A stretch of DNA of 15,297 nt, taken from contig DATGXQ010000486.1 of assembly GCA_035298905.1 (NCBI GenBank), forward strand, positions 1 to 15,297. The letters are read 5' to 3'. Made by a program: the position numbers and the translations under genes. Below, in pieces: positions 1 through 5,742 of the stretch. Source of the DNA: DATGXB01 sp035298905. GTDB lineage: Bacteria; Cyanobacteriota; Cyanobacteriia; Cyanobacteriales; Nostocaceae. Under the pieces are notes generated by a model. It was not told the DNA's origin, did no database searches, and worked only from the letters and a program-made list of their open reading frames with translations. The number at the start of each line of letters is the position of its first letter. The first letter of the stretch is position 1.

Positions 1-23
1 AGGAGTCAGGAGCCAGGAGCCAG
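1..23. repeat. Heptamer tandem repeat, AGGAGYC type
   Basis: Three copies of the 7-mer AGGAGTC/AGGAGCC run from the first base, followed by a partial unit. The array may extend beyond the left edge. Heptameric short tandem repeats of this kind are a known feature of Nostoc and Anabaena intergenic DNA. No coding potential is seen here. Confidence 0.7.
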
Positions 24-99
24 AATAGTTACCAAAAGAGGAATCGATAGTAGTGATATTTGGAGAATCTCAGTCAGCTTGACTCTTAAAGTCTTTTTA

Positions 100-127
100 A
101 TTCTGAATTCTGAATTCTGAATTCTGA
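100..127. repeat. Heptamer tandem repeat, ATTCTGA x4
   Basis: Four perfect consecutive copies of ATTCTGA are followed by ATCC. This is a second short tandem heptamer family within about 80 bases of the first, typical of heterocystous cyanobacterial intergenic DNA. The interval from here to 240 is AT-rich and shows no gene or clear structure. Confidence 0.8.
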
Positions 128-240
128 ATCCTTACATCAAAAGAGAAAAAGAACGCATTCAAAAGTTAGCCAGCAATGTAATCTCAAAATAGAAAACATC
201 ACAAGCAGTAAAAAATCAAGGTATAAAAAAATTGTCTCAG

Positions 241-585
241 TTATGGAGAAACAGAGACTAAATCATCGGAAACACGCCAAGGCAAATTATCTCGCACCAT
301 TGCATTTAAAATGACTAACATTTTATGAACACAAGCAGTTAAAGCCAATTTTTTGGATTTACCACGCTCAACAAGGCGTTGATAAAAAGCTTTAATCACA
401 GGATTGTGACGAATAGCAACCACAGCACCCATATAAAGAGAAGCACGAACATGACCACAACCACCATGAATCATTCGCTTACCTTTGTGTTGGCCGCTAT
501 CATGATTAATTGGCGCGACACCAACTAAACGAGAAATTTGTTTAGCTGTGAGTTGGCCGAGTTCTGGTAGTTCAGAAACTTTTGT
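241..585 (-). pseudogene. IS110-family transposase, C-terminal remnant
   Basis: The 114 open codons between an in-frame TAG (586-588) and the TAA stop at 241 encode the C-terminal Transposase_20 part of an IS110-family transposase. The visible block LPELGQLTAKQISRLVGVAP is followed by a D-S-G-Q-x-x-G-K-R motif, which in this family carries the catalytic serine region. The segment IRHNPVIKAFYQRL and an ILNAMVRDNLPW ending are also typical. The N-terminal RuvC-like DEDD domain, roughly the first two thirds of a full-length protein, is absent, and no start codon or ribosome site precedes the fragment. It is therefore a dead, 5'-truncated copy. An ATG at 474 lies inside the conserved domain and is not a real start. 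The remnant sits about 90 bases downstream of dhaL, so an insertion or deletion here may have removed whatever followed dhaL. Confidence 0.85.
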
Positions 586-675
586 CTACAGGTCTTTTGC
601 TTTCTTTAGTACATCTGCTCAGGGGGAAGTTCAGATTAACGAACAAAAATCACCCCTCCTCGCCCCTCTGCGTTT

Positions 676-1314
676 TTACTCCTTATAACTTTCCACTGCT
701 TCCAACAAACTCCTTAACATTAAATAAGCAGAAGTTCCACCAGGGTCTTGATGTCCAATACTTCTTTCACCCAAATAACTAGCCCTGCCTTTCTTCGCTA
801 ACATGGGGATAGTTTCCTGTAAACCATGTTCCGCAGCTGCAACCGCTACCCGTAGGGCTGGTACTAAATCCAAACCCTCACTTAAAGCTTGTTCATAGGT
901 AGCCACAGCCGGAGATAACACATCTACCATCGTTTTATCACCTAATTGGGCTTTTCCTCGCTCTAACACCCCATTTAAACCGGCTTGGAGTAAATATAAT
1001 AAGTCCTCTGCTGTTAACTCTTCCTTGTCAGCTGCGATCGCACTAGCTCTTAAAAACCATGTACCATACAATGGACCACTCGCACCACCAATACTAGAAA
1101 TCAAAGTCATGCTGACAGTTTTTAAAATACCGCTAATATCTTGACCCTTCAAACTACCAATCAAGCCTTTAACCTTTTTAAAACCACGTTCCATATTGAT
1201 GCCGTGGTCAGCATCCCCAATGGCTGCATCTAGTTCCGTCAGTTCCTCTTTGTGATGCTCAATCACATTAGCATACACTAGCAACCATTCAATAATTTGG
1301 GCTTGAGTTACCAT
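676..1314 (-). CDS. dhaL: Dihydroxyacetone kinase subunit DhaL (nucleotide-binding)
   Basis: This is the ADP/ATP-binding, all-helical subunit of dihydroxyacetone kinase, which phosphorylates the DHA held covalently on DhaK. The protein has 212 residues, close to the usual DhaL length of about 210. The metal/nucleotide motif L-D-A-A-I-G-D-A-D-H-G-I-N gives Asp29, Asp34 and Asp36, matching the Asp triad of E. coli DhaL (30/35/37). A later S-I-G-G-A-S-G-P-L-Y-G loop is also characteristic. I chose the ATG at 1314 because GGGGAG (1321-1326) lies six bases upstream and dhaK ends at 1316, so the two genes are one base apart and almost certainly cotranslated. An upstream in-frame ATG at 1380 would run through the end of dhaK and is unlikely. 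No DhaM-like PTS subunit is visible, so the phosphate donor is unclear. The IS110 remnant lies just downstream. Confidence 0.93.
   Translation of the reverse strand: MVTQAQIIEWLLVYANVIEHHKEELTELDAAIGDADHGINMERGFKKVKGLIGSLKGQDISGILKTVSMTLISSIGGASGPLYGTWFLRASAIAADKEELTAEDLLYLLQAGLNGVLERGKAQLGDKTMVDVLSPAVATYEQALSEGLDLVPALRVAVAAAEHGLQETIPMLAKKGRASYLGERSIGHQDPGGTSAYLMLRSLLEAVESYKE
1034..1041. repeat. HIP1 octamer GCGATCGC
   Basis: A perfect copy of the highly iterated palindrome HIP1, typical of many cyanobacterial genomes, lies inside dhaL. Confidence 0.9.
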
Positions 1315-1315
1315 T

Positions 1316-2389
1316 TCATGCTCCCCACCGTAAACTAGGCGTTTTGACTGGTGCATCCCATAGCCGCAATAGCTCATCATCTAGCTTTAGCAGGGTGATA
1401 GAACAGCCTTGCATGTCCAAGGAGGTGATGTAAGGGCCAATCAAGTTTCTCACTATTTGTAGTCCTTCCTGCTCACATATCGCCGCTAGTTTGCGGTAGA
1501 CAAGATAGAGTTCAGCTATGGGTGTCCCTCCCATACTGTTAACAAAAGCCAGGAGGCGATCGCCTTTTTGTAATGGTTTATTTAACAGTTCAACTTCTAC
1601 CCATCCCTCTTTTGTCTCATCCCATTCTCTAACTAGCCGACTATATGCTGTGTCATCAATAATTGTCCGGGCTAAAATTTCTGTAATTTCATCCCCAGAT
1701 TTTAACCCTACTCTCTTTCTCCCCGGTTCTCCATGAATCCCAATTCCTAGTTCTATTTCCTCATCACCTAAACTAAAAGTGGGTGTACCCTTAGCCGGCA
1801 CAGTACAAGAACTTAAAGCCATTCCCATACTCCGCCCATGCAGATTTACTTTCCTACACAAATCTGCTAACTGTGGTAAATCATAACCTTGTTCTGCTGC
1901 CGCTCCGCAAATCTTTTCAGCTAATACTGTTGTTCCCGTTCCCCTTCTCCCTTGAGTGTAGAGACTATCTTTCACCGCCACATCATCATCAATTAAAATA
2001 TTCAGACTGCGAATCCCTTCACTTCTGGCTAACTCCGTAGCCATTTCAAAATTCATCACATCGCCACTATAATTCTTAACAATATACAAAACTCCCGCCC
2101 CACCATCAACCTGCTTGGCGGCTGCTAACATTTGGTCAGGGGTCGGAGAAGTGAAAACCTCCCCTGGACAAGCCGCGTCTAACATCCCTCTACCGACAAA
2201 ACCCCCGTGCATTGGTTCATGACCACTACCCCCACCAGAAATAATCCCTACCTTTCCCTGAATAGGTGCATCAGCACGGTAAATAAAAATCGGGTCATAA
2301 TTAACTTGAATTAAATCACTATGGGCTGCTGCCATCCCCTCTAGGCTTTCCCGGACAAAGTTGGCTGGCTGGTTAATTAACTTTTTCAT
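1316..2389 (-). CDS. dhaK: Dihydroxyacetone kinase subunit DhaK (substrate-binding)
   Basis: This subunit binds dihydroxyacetone as a covalent hemiaminal and hands it to DhaL for phosphorylation to DHAP, which enters glycolysis or the Calvin cycle. It has 357 residues, the size of a separate DhaK rather than the DhaK-DhaL fusion of ATP-dependent kinases. Visible features are the N-terminal MKKLINQPANFVRESLEG, the G-G-G-S-G-H-E-P loop with His57, Asp110 in N-Y-S-G-D, and the covalent-binding histidine in G-I-G-I-H-G-E-P-G (His219). These align one residue downstream of His56, Asp109 and His218 of E. coli DhaK. The ATG at 2389 gives the canonical N-terminus, although no good Shine-Dalgarno sequence precedes it. 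It is the first gene of a dhaKL pair. All catalytic residues are present, so it is probably functional. Confidence 0.95.
   Translation of the reverse strand: MKKLINQPANFVRESLEGMAAAHSDLIQVNYDPIFIYRADAPIQGKVGIISGGGSGHEPMHGGFVGRGMLDAACPGEVFTSPTPDQMLAAAKQVDGGAGVLYIVKNYSGDVMNFEMATELARSEGIRSLNILIDDDVAVKDSLYTQGRRGTGTTVLAEKICGAAAEQGYDLPQLADLCRKVNLHGRSMGMALSSCTVPAKGTPTFSLGDEEIELGIGIHGEPGRKRVGLKSGDEITEILARTIIDDTAYSRLVREWDETKEGWVEVELLNKPLQKGDRLLAFVNSMGGTPIAELYLVYRKLAAICEQEGLQIVRNLIGPYITSLDMQGCSITLLKLDDELLRLWDAPVKTPSLRWGA
1556..1563. repeat. HIP1 octamer GCGATCGC
   Basis: The second perfect HIP1 palindrome, inside dhaK. By eye I find no further perfect copy to the right, only one-mismatch versions. Confidence 0.9.
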
Positions 2390-2447
2390 GTCTGCTGTCG
2401 GTGATGGTGATACAACCCAAAATATTTACAGGTTAAAACTTATTTTG

Positions 2448-2453
2448 ATTATA
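2448..2453 (-). promoter_or_regulatory. Possible -10 box for dhaKL
   Basis: On the minus strand this reads TATAAT, a perfect sigma-70-type -10 hexamer about 59 bases upstream of the dhaK ATG. No good TTGACA-like -35 stands at the right distance. That position falls in the dyad at 2461-2500, which could therefore be an activator or repressor site. The call rests on the hexamer and its location only. Confidence 0.35.
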
Positions 2454-2460
2454 CTCAAGA

Positions 2461-2500
2461 AAGCCTTGGAGCTTGACTGTTGAAGAGTCGCTCAAGGCTT
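2461..2500. promoter_or_regulatory. Two-tier inverted repeat upstream of dhaK
   Basis: AAGCCTTGGAGC pairs with GCTCAAGGCTT with one bulged base. Inside the loop, GACT pairs with AGTC around GTTGAAG. The dyad lies 72-111 bases upstream of dhaK, next to the candidate -10 box. It could be an operator or a small hairpin. It could also be a terminator for nearby transcription, but no U-run follows on either strand, which argues against that. Confidence 0.4.
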
Positions 2501-2607
2501 TGATAAATTTATACTGGTAAAATTTTATTTGTAGATAGTTCTTCCTTATCAGCAATAAATATAACAGATTTTGACTAACTAGTCAAGATAAAAATACATT
2601 ATTTTTC

Positions 2608-2887
2608 TTATATAGCAATCCGATCTGAGTTGTAAACTGACTTGTGGAGAGAAGGGAACAGGGAACAGTTATAGTTCATAAATGACTTAGGATTGCTATA
2701 TAGCATTCCTATTTGAGTTATGAACTGATAGGCACTTAGGCAGTGAGGAGAATCAAGATTGAAAGTAGGGACACGGCATTAGAAACATCGTTGTTAAATA
2801 GAAATCTCAGCTATGCCTGTCCCCACCCCTATCAAGCTAGGCTTGTGCCATTGGGTTTGTTCACGTTTCATTTAGGATTGCTATATA
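2608..2887. repeat. MITE-like nested inverted repeats (TATAGCAATCC ends)
   Basis: A left arm TATAGCAATCC (2611-2621) is matched by the inverted GGATTGCTATA (2690-2700). The right arm abuts a second left arm, TATAGCATTCCTATTTGAG (from 2698), whose inverted partner TTTAGGATTGCTATATA ends at 2887. The left arms also share a following block resembling GAGTTrTrAACTGA. Inside the second unit, GTAGGGACACGGCAT (2765-2779) is mirrored by ATGCCTGTCCCCAC (2812-2825). The layout, at least two small elements with terminal inverted repeats and no coding capacity, is what non-autonomous MITEs look like in Nostoc-type genomes. Together with its flanks it fills most of the 630-base gap between dhaK and the DJ-1 gene. 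A 75-codon open frame crosses it but looks fortuitous. Confidence 0.7.
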
Positions 2888-2937
2888 TTCTTAAATTCTG
2901 CAAGAGTATGATTTTCCAGAAGACTTTGCTGGGAGTT

Positions 2938-3017
2938 TGTCAAGGAAGAATTGAAGAGCTGCTTTTCTAGAGTTTGTTCTAGATGGAAATTAGCAGCTCC
3001 CCAAAACTACCTTGACA
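2938..3017 (-). terminator. Large nested stem-loop ending the seven-gene run
   Basis: Three nested perfect pairings occur: TGTCAAGG (2938-2945) with CCTTGACA (3010-3017), GAGCTGCT (2956-2963) with AGCAGCTC (2992-2999), and TCTAGA (2966-2971) with TCTAGA (2978-2983). The structure begins two bases after the TAG stop of the DJ-1 gene at 3020. It is well placed to end the operon transcript or protect its 3' end. No classical U-run follows on the minus strand, so it may instead act as a stabilising hairpin or be a small inserted repeat element. Confidence 0.55.
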
Positions 3018-3019
3018 TC

Positions 3020-3655
3020 CTATTTACTCTTAGTAAGTGCTACTTCTACGATTGTGTCGAAATATGCTTGGAGATCAGCAGCCGATCGAGCGGTCACTAA
3101 ATCATCATCTACTACAACATGACTTTCAGCTGGAACAAATATTGCTCCAGCATTAACGATATCAGCAAGTACAACAGTATGACAAATAACTTGTCGTCCT
3201 TTTAAGATTTCTGGACAAGGAGTTAAGATCCACAAGCCATGGCAAAGCGCACCTTTGACAATATTTTTGTTTTCCATGGCTTTTTTGAAAAATTGTACTG
3301 CTGGCGGATTTTGCAATTCTTCTGGACTGCCAATACTGTACTTGGGGAGAATTTCCCGCAGTCTGACAGCACAATAGTTAGCTGCCATCAATACAATGTC
3401 ATAACTATTAGGATCATAGTCGGCGACATCTTTATCAACCTCAAAGGTACGAAGCTGCCCGTTAGGACTATCTACATCGCTAACAAGAGTCCGCTTACCA
3501 CTGGGATTTTCATCTTTCCAGATATAAGATAAAAAGTCTACTTGCGCTCCCAAAACAGAAAATCCAGTTTTGTAATAATCAATTTCCATAGGAATAAATT
3601 CTGTTTCAAGTAAAACAGCAACTTTTTTTCCTTCTAATGGCTTAGTAATTGACAT
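3020..3655 (-). CDS. DJ-1/PfpI-family protein (Cys138 nucleophile)
   Basis: This 211-residue protein belongs to the DJ-1/PfpI superfamily, a flavodoxin-like fold whose members include chaperones, glyoxalase III/deglycase-type enzymes, isonitrile hydratases and amidohydrolases. Strand 1 is KKVAVLLETEF, with Glu19 or Glu24 possibly the conserved acidic partner. The nucleophile elbow is G-A-L-C-H-G-L-W, giving Cys138-His139, the usual Cys-His arrangement. The start at 3655 is backed by GAGGAAA upstream. It is the last gene of the run, 80 bases after the cupin gene, and a large stem-loop follows its stop codon. It differs from the other DJ-1 protein at 10198-11088, which is longer with an E-C-Y-G elbow, so the two are not recent duplicates. 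The family call is firm. The reaction is not known, and carbonyl detoxification is only one possibility. Confidence 0.88.
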   Translation of the reverse strand: MSITKPLEGKKVAVLLETEFIPMEIDYYKTGFSVLGAQVDFLSYIWKDENPSGKRTLVSDVDSPNGQLRTFEVDKDVADYDPNSYDIVLMAANYCAVRLREILPKYSIGSPEELQNPPAVQFFKKAMENKNIVKGALCHGLWILTPCPEILKGRQVICHTVVLADIVNAGAIFVPAESHVVVDDDLVTARSAADLQAYFDTIVEVALTKSK

Positions 3656-3711
3656 TGTTTTTTTCCTCTATTTAACTAATTGAAAAACTCTTGATGATTA
3701 AAGTAATCAAA

Positions 3712-3738
3712 CAGCTACACAGAATTCAGTGGCTGTTA
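3712..3738 (-). promoter_or_regulatory. Hairpin right after the cupin stop codon
   Basis: On the minus strand AACAGCCAC pairs with GTAGCTGTT (nine positions, one mismatch) around a ten-base loop, and the stop codon forms part of the stem. A short GATTA/TAATC dyad follows. It may be a partial terminator or a processing/stability element between the cupin and DJ-1 genes. I judge this by eye without a folding calculation. Confidence 0.35.
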
Positions 3739-4209
3739 TCTTGTTCCAAATTGGGAATTTGTCCCCAGCAGTGCGGCAGCTATTATACAAGTAGTTGTTC
3801 CCCGATTAGTCCAAGCATGTCGAGTCCCATTTTGTACCACAAAGTCACCCTGGTGCAACTGAGTTTCTTCACCGCCTTCTAATGTTAACCAGACATCTCC
3901 AGATATAACCGTTAGGTATTCAATAGTATCGCTACTATGCAACTCACCCTTATGAGTACCCATGGGAGCTATTTGGACAATACGAAAGCATGTTCCTCCA
4001 GGCTTAGGTAAAAAAGACGGCTCGTTTAACGTTGGATCACTTCCATCCACTGGTAAAGTTGGGATATTATCAGTTGCCCAAAGCTCAACTACTTTCAACT
4101 CTGGAAAATTATCAAACGTGACAACTTGGTTAGGTGATCCATCACTCACTATCACTGATTTTCCTTCCTCAGTGAGACGAGTGACTACTCGACGTATGTT
4201 TTCTGTCAT
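3736..4209 (-). CDS. Cupin-domain protein
   Basis: This 157-residue protein has a single cupin_2 barrel in its C-terminal half. The first cupin motif reads H-S-S-D-T-I-E-Y-L-T-V-I-S-G, giving candidate metal ligands His91 and Glu97. The second reads G-D-F-V-V-Q-N-G-T-R-H-A-W, with His131. The usual H-x-H pair is reduced to a single His in motif 1. The N-terminal 70 residues contain an acidic and proline-rich stretch before the barrel. The start at 4209 has AGGGAAG upstream. The aldo/keto reductase stop is 20 bases before this start, so translational coupling is likely. Small single-domain cupins act as dioxygenases, isomerases, cyclases or simple ligand binders. This one cannot be assigned further, although its neighbours suggest a role on a small metabolite. 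Confidence 0.87.
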   Translation of the reverse strand: MTENIRRVVTRLTEEGKSVIVSDGSPNQVVTFDNFPELKVVELWATDNIPTLPVDGSDPTLNEPSFLPKPGGTCFRIVQIAPMGTHKGELHSSDTIEYLTVISGDVWLTLEGGEETQLHQGDFVVQNGTRHAWTNRGTTTCIIAAALLGTNSQFGTR

Positions 4210-4229
4210 GTATGCTTCCCTGTTGAACT

Positions 4230-5258
4230 TTAAGCTGTTAAAGCTTCAGTGATTTGAGAGTCATTCCCCATAGATTGCATCCATCCAGGATAAATAGGGG
4301 TCGGTTTAGTTATCTCATCAAGAGCTATGATTTCTTCTGATGAAAGGTTAACTTCAATAGCCTTCAAACTATCTTCTAATTGACTCATCTTACTAGCTCC
4401 AATGATGATGGAACTAATAAAAGGTTGATGTAGAATCCAAGCCAAAGCAACTCGGGCAATAGAAACCTGATGATTTTCTGCGATCGACTTCAATTTTTCG
4501 ACAACGCTGTAACCCTTCTCCAAATCAATTGGTGGAAACTGAAAATTATTTCTACGTGCGTCTTCAGGTGTAGGATTCTCGCGCGTGTACTTCCCAGTTA
4601 AAAAGCCACTAGCCAAGGGACTCCAGACGAGAATTCCTAATCCTTGGTCTTCGACAAAAGGTACAACTTCATGTTCCAAATCTCTGCCTAGCAAGGAGTA
4701 ATACATTTGTGCGCTGATAAAAGGTGTATACTGTAGCTTTTCCTGAATTCCAATCAGCTTGGCAGCTTTCCAAGCAGGCAGATTACAAAAGCCAATATAA
4801 CGCACATAACCTCGACGAACTACATCCTCCAAAGCACGCAGAGTTTCTTCGTATGGAGTTAAAGGGTCTGGAATATGAATCTGATAGAGATCAATGTAGT
4901 CTGTACCCAGGCGTTTCAGGCTACTTTGTACTGAAGCAATAATGTGTCTGTAAGACAGTCCAGTATCAATTAGGTTGCTACTCATGCGAAAACCGCACTT
5001 AGTGGCAATAATGATATCATCTCGTCTTTTTGAGAGTGCCTTACCTAGAATAACTTCCGAATCTCCACTAGTATAAACATCAGCAGTATCGAATAAATTG
5101 ATCCCTGCATCCAGAACCTTGGCAACCATTTCATTCGCTTCTTGTTGTCCAATGGAATTTTTTACCCCAGGAACCATTTGCCCTTCTCCAAAGGTCATAG
5201 CTCCAAAGGATAACTTTGAAACGACTAAACCAGAATTTCCTAGTTTGGTGTATTTCAT
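4230..5258 (-). CDS. Aldo/keto reductase
   Basis: This NAD(P)H-dependent carbonyl reductase of the AKR superfamily has 342 residues and a (beta/alpha)8 barrel. The N-terminus MKYTKLGNSGLVVSKLSFGA is typical. The catalytic tetrad is visible as Asp57 and Tyr62 (FDTADVY), Lys87 (IIIATKCGF) and His128 (DLYQIHIPD). The segment LVWSPLASGFLTGKY and the phosphate-binding IIIGASKMSQLEDSL near the C-terminus complete the cofactor site. It resembles the AKR subgroup related to YajO/Tas and potassium-channel beta subunits. It lies in the middle of the run, 131 bases after the muconolactone-isomerase-like gene (with a hairpin between) and 20 bases before the cupin. No Shine-Dalgarno sequence is obvious before the ATG. 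The substrate is unknown. Reduction of an acyloin, aldehyde or methylglyoxal-like carbonyl would fit the ThDP enzyme upstream, but that is inference. Confidence 0.95.
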   Translation of the reverse strand: MKYTKLGNSGLVVSKLSFGAMTFGEGQMVPGVKNSIGQQEANEMVAKVLDAGINLFDTADVYTSGDSEVILGKALSKRRDDIIIATKCGFRMSSNLIDTGLSYRHIIASVQSSLKRLGTDYIDLYQIHIPDPLTPYEETLRALEDVVRRGYVRYIGFCNLPAWKAAKLIGIQEKLQYTPFISAQMYYSLLGRDLEHEVVPFVEDQGLGILVWSPLASGFLTGKYTRENPTPEDARRNNFQFPPIDLEKGYSVVEKLKSIAENHQVSIARVALAWILHQPFISSIIIGASKMSQLEDSLKAIEVNLSSEEIIALDEITKPTPIYPGWMQSMGNDSQITEALTA

Positions 5259-5315
5259 TATGTTTGGTTGTCAGAAAAGTAGTTTCATCTCAATTGTTTA
5301 AAGGTTAAAGTTATT

Positions 5316-5375
5316 ACTGCCCTCACCAAAACTTAGCTTCCTCAAAAAGATGTTATAAGTCATCTGTAGGGCAGT
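5316..5375 (-). promoter_or_regulatory. Intercistronic stem-loop between MIase-like and AKR genes
   Basis: ACTGCCCT (5316-5323) pairs perfectly with AGGGCAGT (5368-5375), and AGATG (5348-5352) with CATCT (5361-5365) inside it. The hairpin starts 14 bases after the MIase-like stop and ends about 57 bases before the AKR start. No run of U follows, so an mRNA-processing or differential-stability element is as likely as a partial terminator. Confidence 0.45.
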
Positions 5376-5389
5376 TAAGCAACAACCTG

Positions 5390-5701
5390 TTAAACTCTAT
5401 AGTGAACTTTGACATCTTCAGCAAAGCTCAAATAATCTCGCAATGGCCAGACTACCTCAAACTCCAGATATTCGCGCATTGGTAAACGACCCATTGCCGT
5501 TCTGTCTAATTCATCAATTGACTCAACATCTATAATGCCAATAACGCGCTTTTGAGCTGCAACTTTGTACAGTTGAGCTTTCACTGTACCAGATTGATCG
5601 AGATTTTGAGAGTTTTCTATTTCTTGCATCTCTAAATCCCAAAGCTCATCAAAGTTTAGTCTTCCTTCAATATTCCACCGCATTTGAATGTAAAACAGCA
5701 T
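5390..5701 (-). CDS. Muconolactone delta-isomerase-like protein
   Basis: This 103-residue protein has the size and pattern of the muconolactone delta-isomerase (MIase) family, a small dimeric alpha/beta-barrel fold. It begins MLFYIQMRW as a first beta strand. The segment V-I-G-I-I-D-V-E-S-I-D-E-L is the family's central strand and helix, followed by L-P-M-R-E-Y-L-E-F-E-V as the last strand. True MIase isomerises muconolactone in the beta-ketoadipate pathway of aromatic catabolism, but no catB or catD partners are present, so the substrate is probably different. The start at 5701 has a strong Shine-Dalgarno sequence, GGAGGGA (5709-5715). The gene begins 41 bases after the ankyrin gene. An alternative is a generic dimeric alpha/beta-barrel (EthD/ABM-like) protein. 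Confidence 0.75.
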   Translation of the reverse strand: MLFYIQMRWNIEGRLNFDELWDLEMQEIENSQNLDQSGTVKAQLYKVAAQKRVIGIIDVESIDELDRTAMGRLPMREYLEFEVVWPLRDYLSFAEDVKVHYRV

Positions 5702-5742
5702 AATTTCATCCCTCCGATCTAAGTTGTGATTAAATGCCAGCT

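Noticed and set aside
1..127. A CRISPR-like array from the clustered repeats
   Set aside because: The units are 7 bases in direct tandem with no spacers, so they are short tandem repeats.
128..240. An IS110 bridge RNA next to the transposase remnant
   Set aside because: IS110 elements encode such RNAs in non-coding ends, but the element is truncated and I see no defensible structure here.
1315..1380. The upstream ATG as the start of dhaL
   Set aside because: It would overlap the last 65 bases of dhaK and add residues unlike DhaL; the ATG at 1314 has a proper ribosome site.
2743..2970. A 75-codon plus-strand open frame across the repeat region
   Set aside because: It runs through the MITE-like inverted repeats, shows no protein-family pattern and lies opposite the direction of all real genes.
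4724..4942. A plus-strand open frame of 72 codons inside the AKR gene
   Set aside because: It is antisense to well-conserved AKR coding sequence and has no family pattern; it is a shadow frame.
5390..5701. A complete beta-ketoadipate (aromatic degradation) pathway
   Set aside because: Only the MIase-like fold is present; no cycloisomerase, ring-cleavage dioxygenase or enol-lactone hydrolase is encoded.
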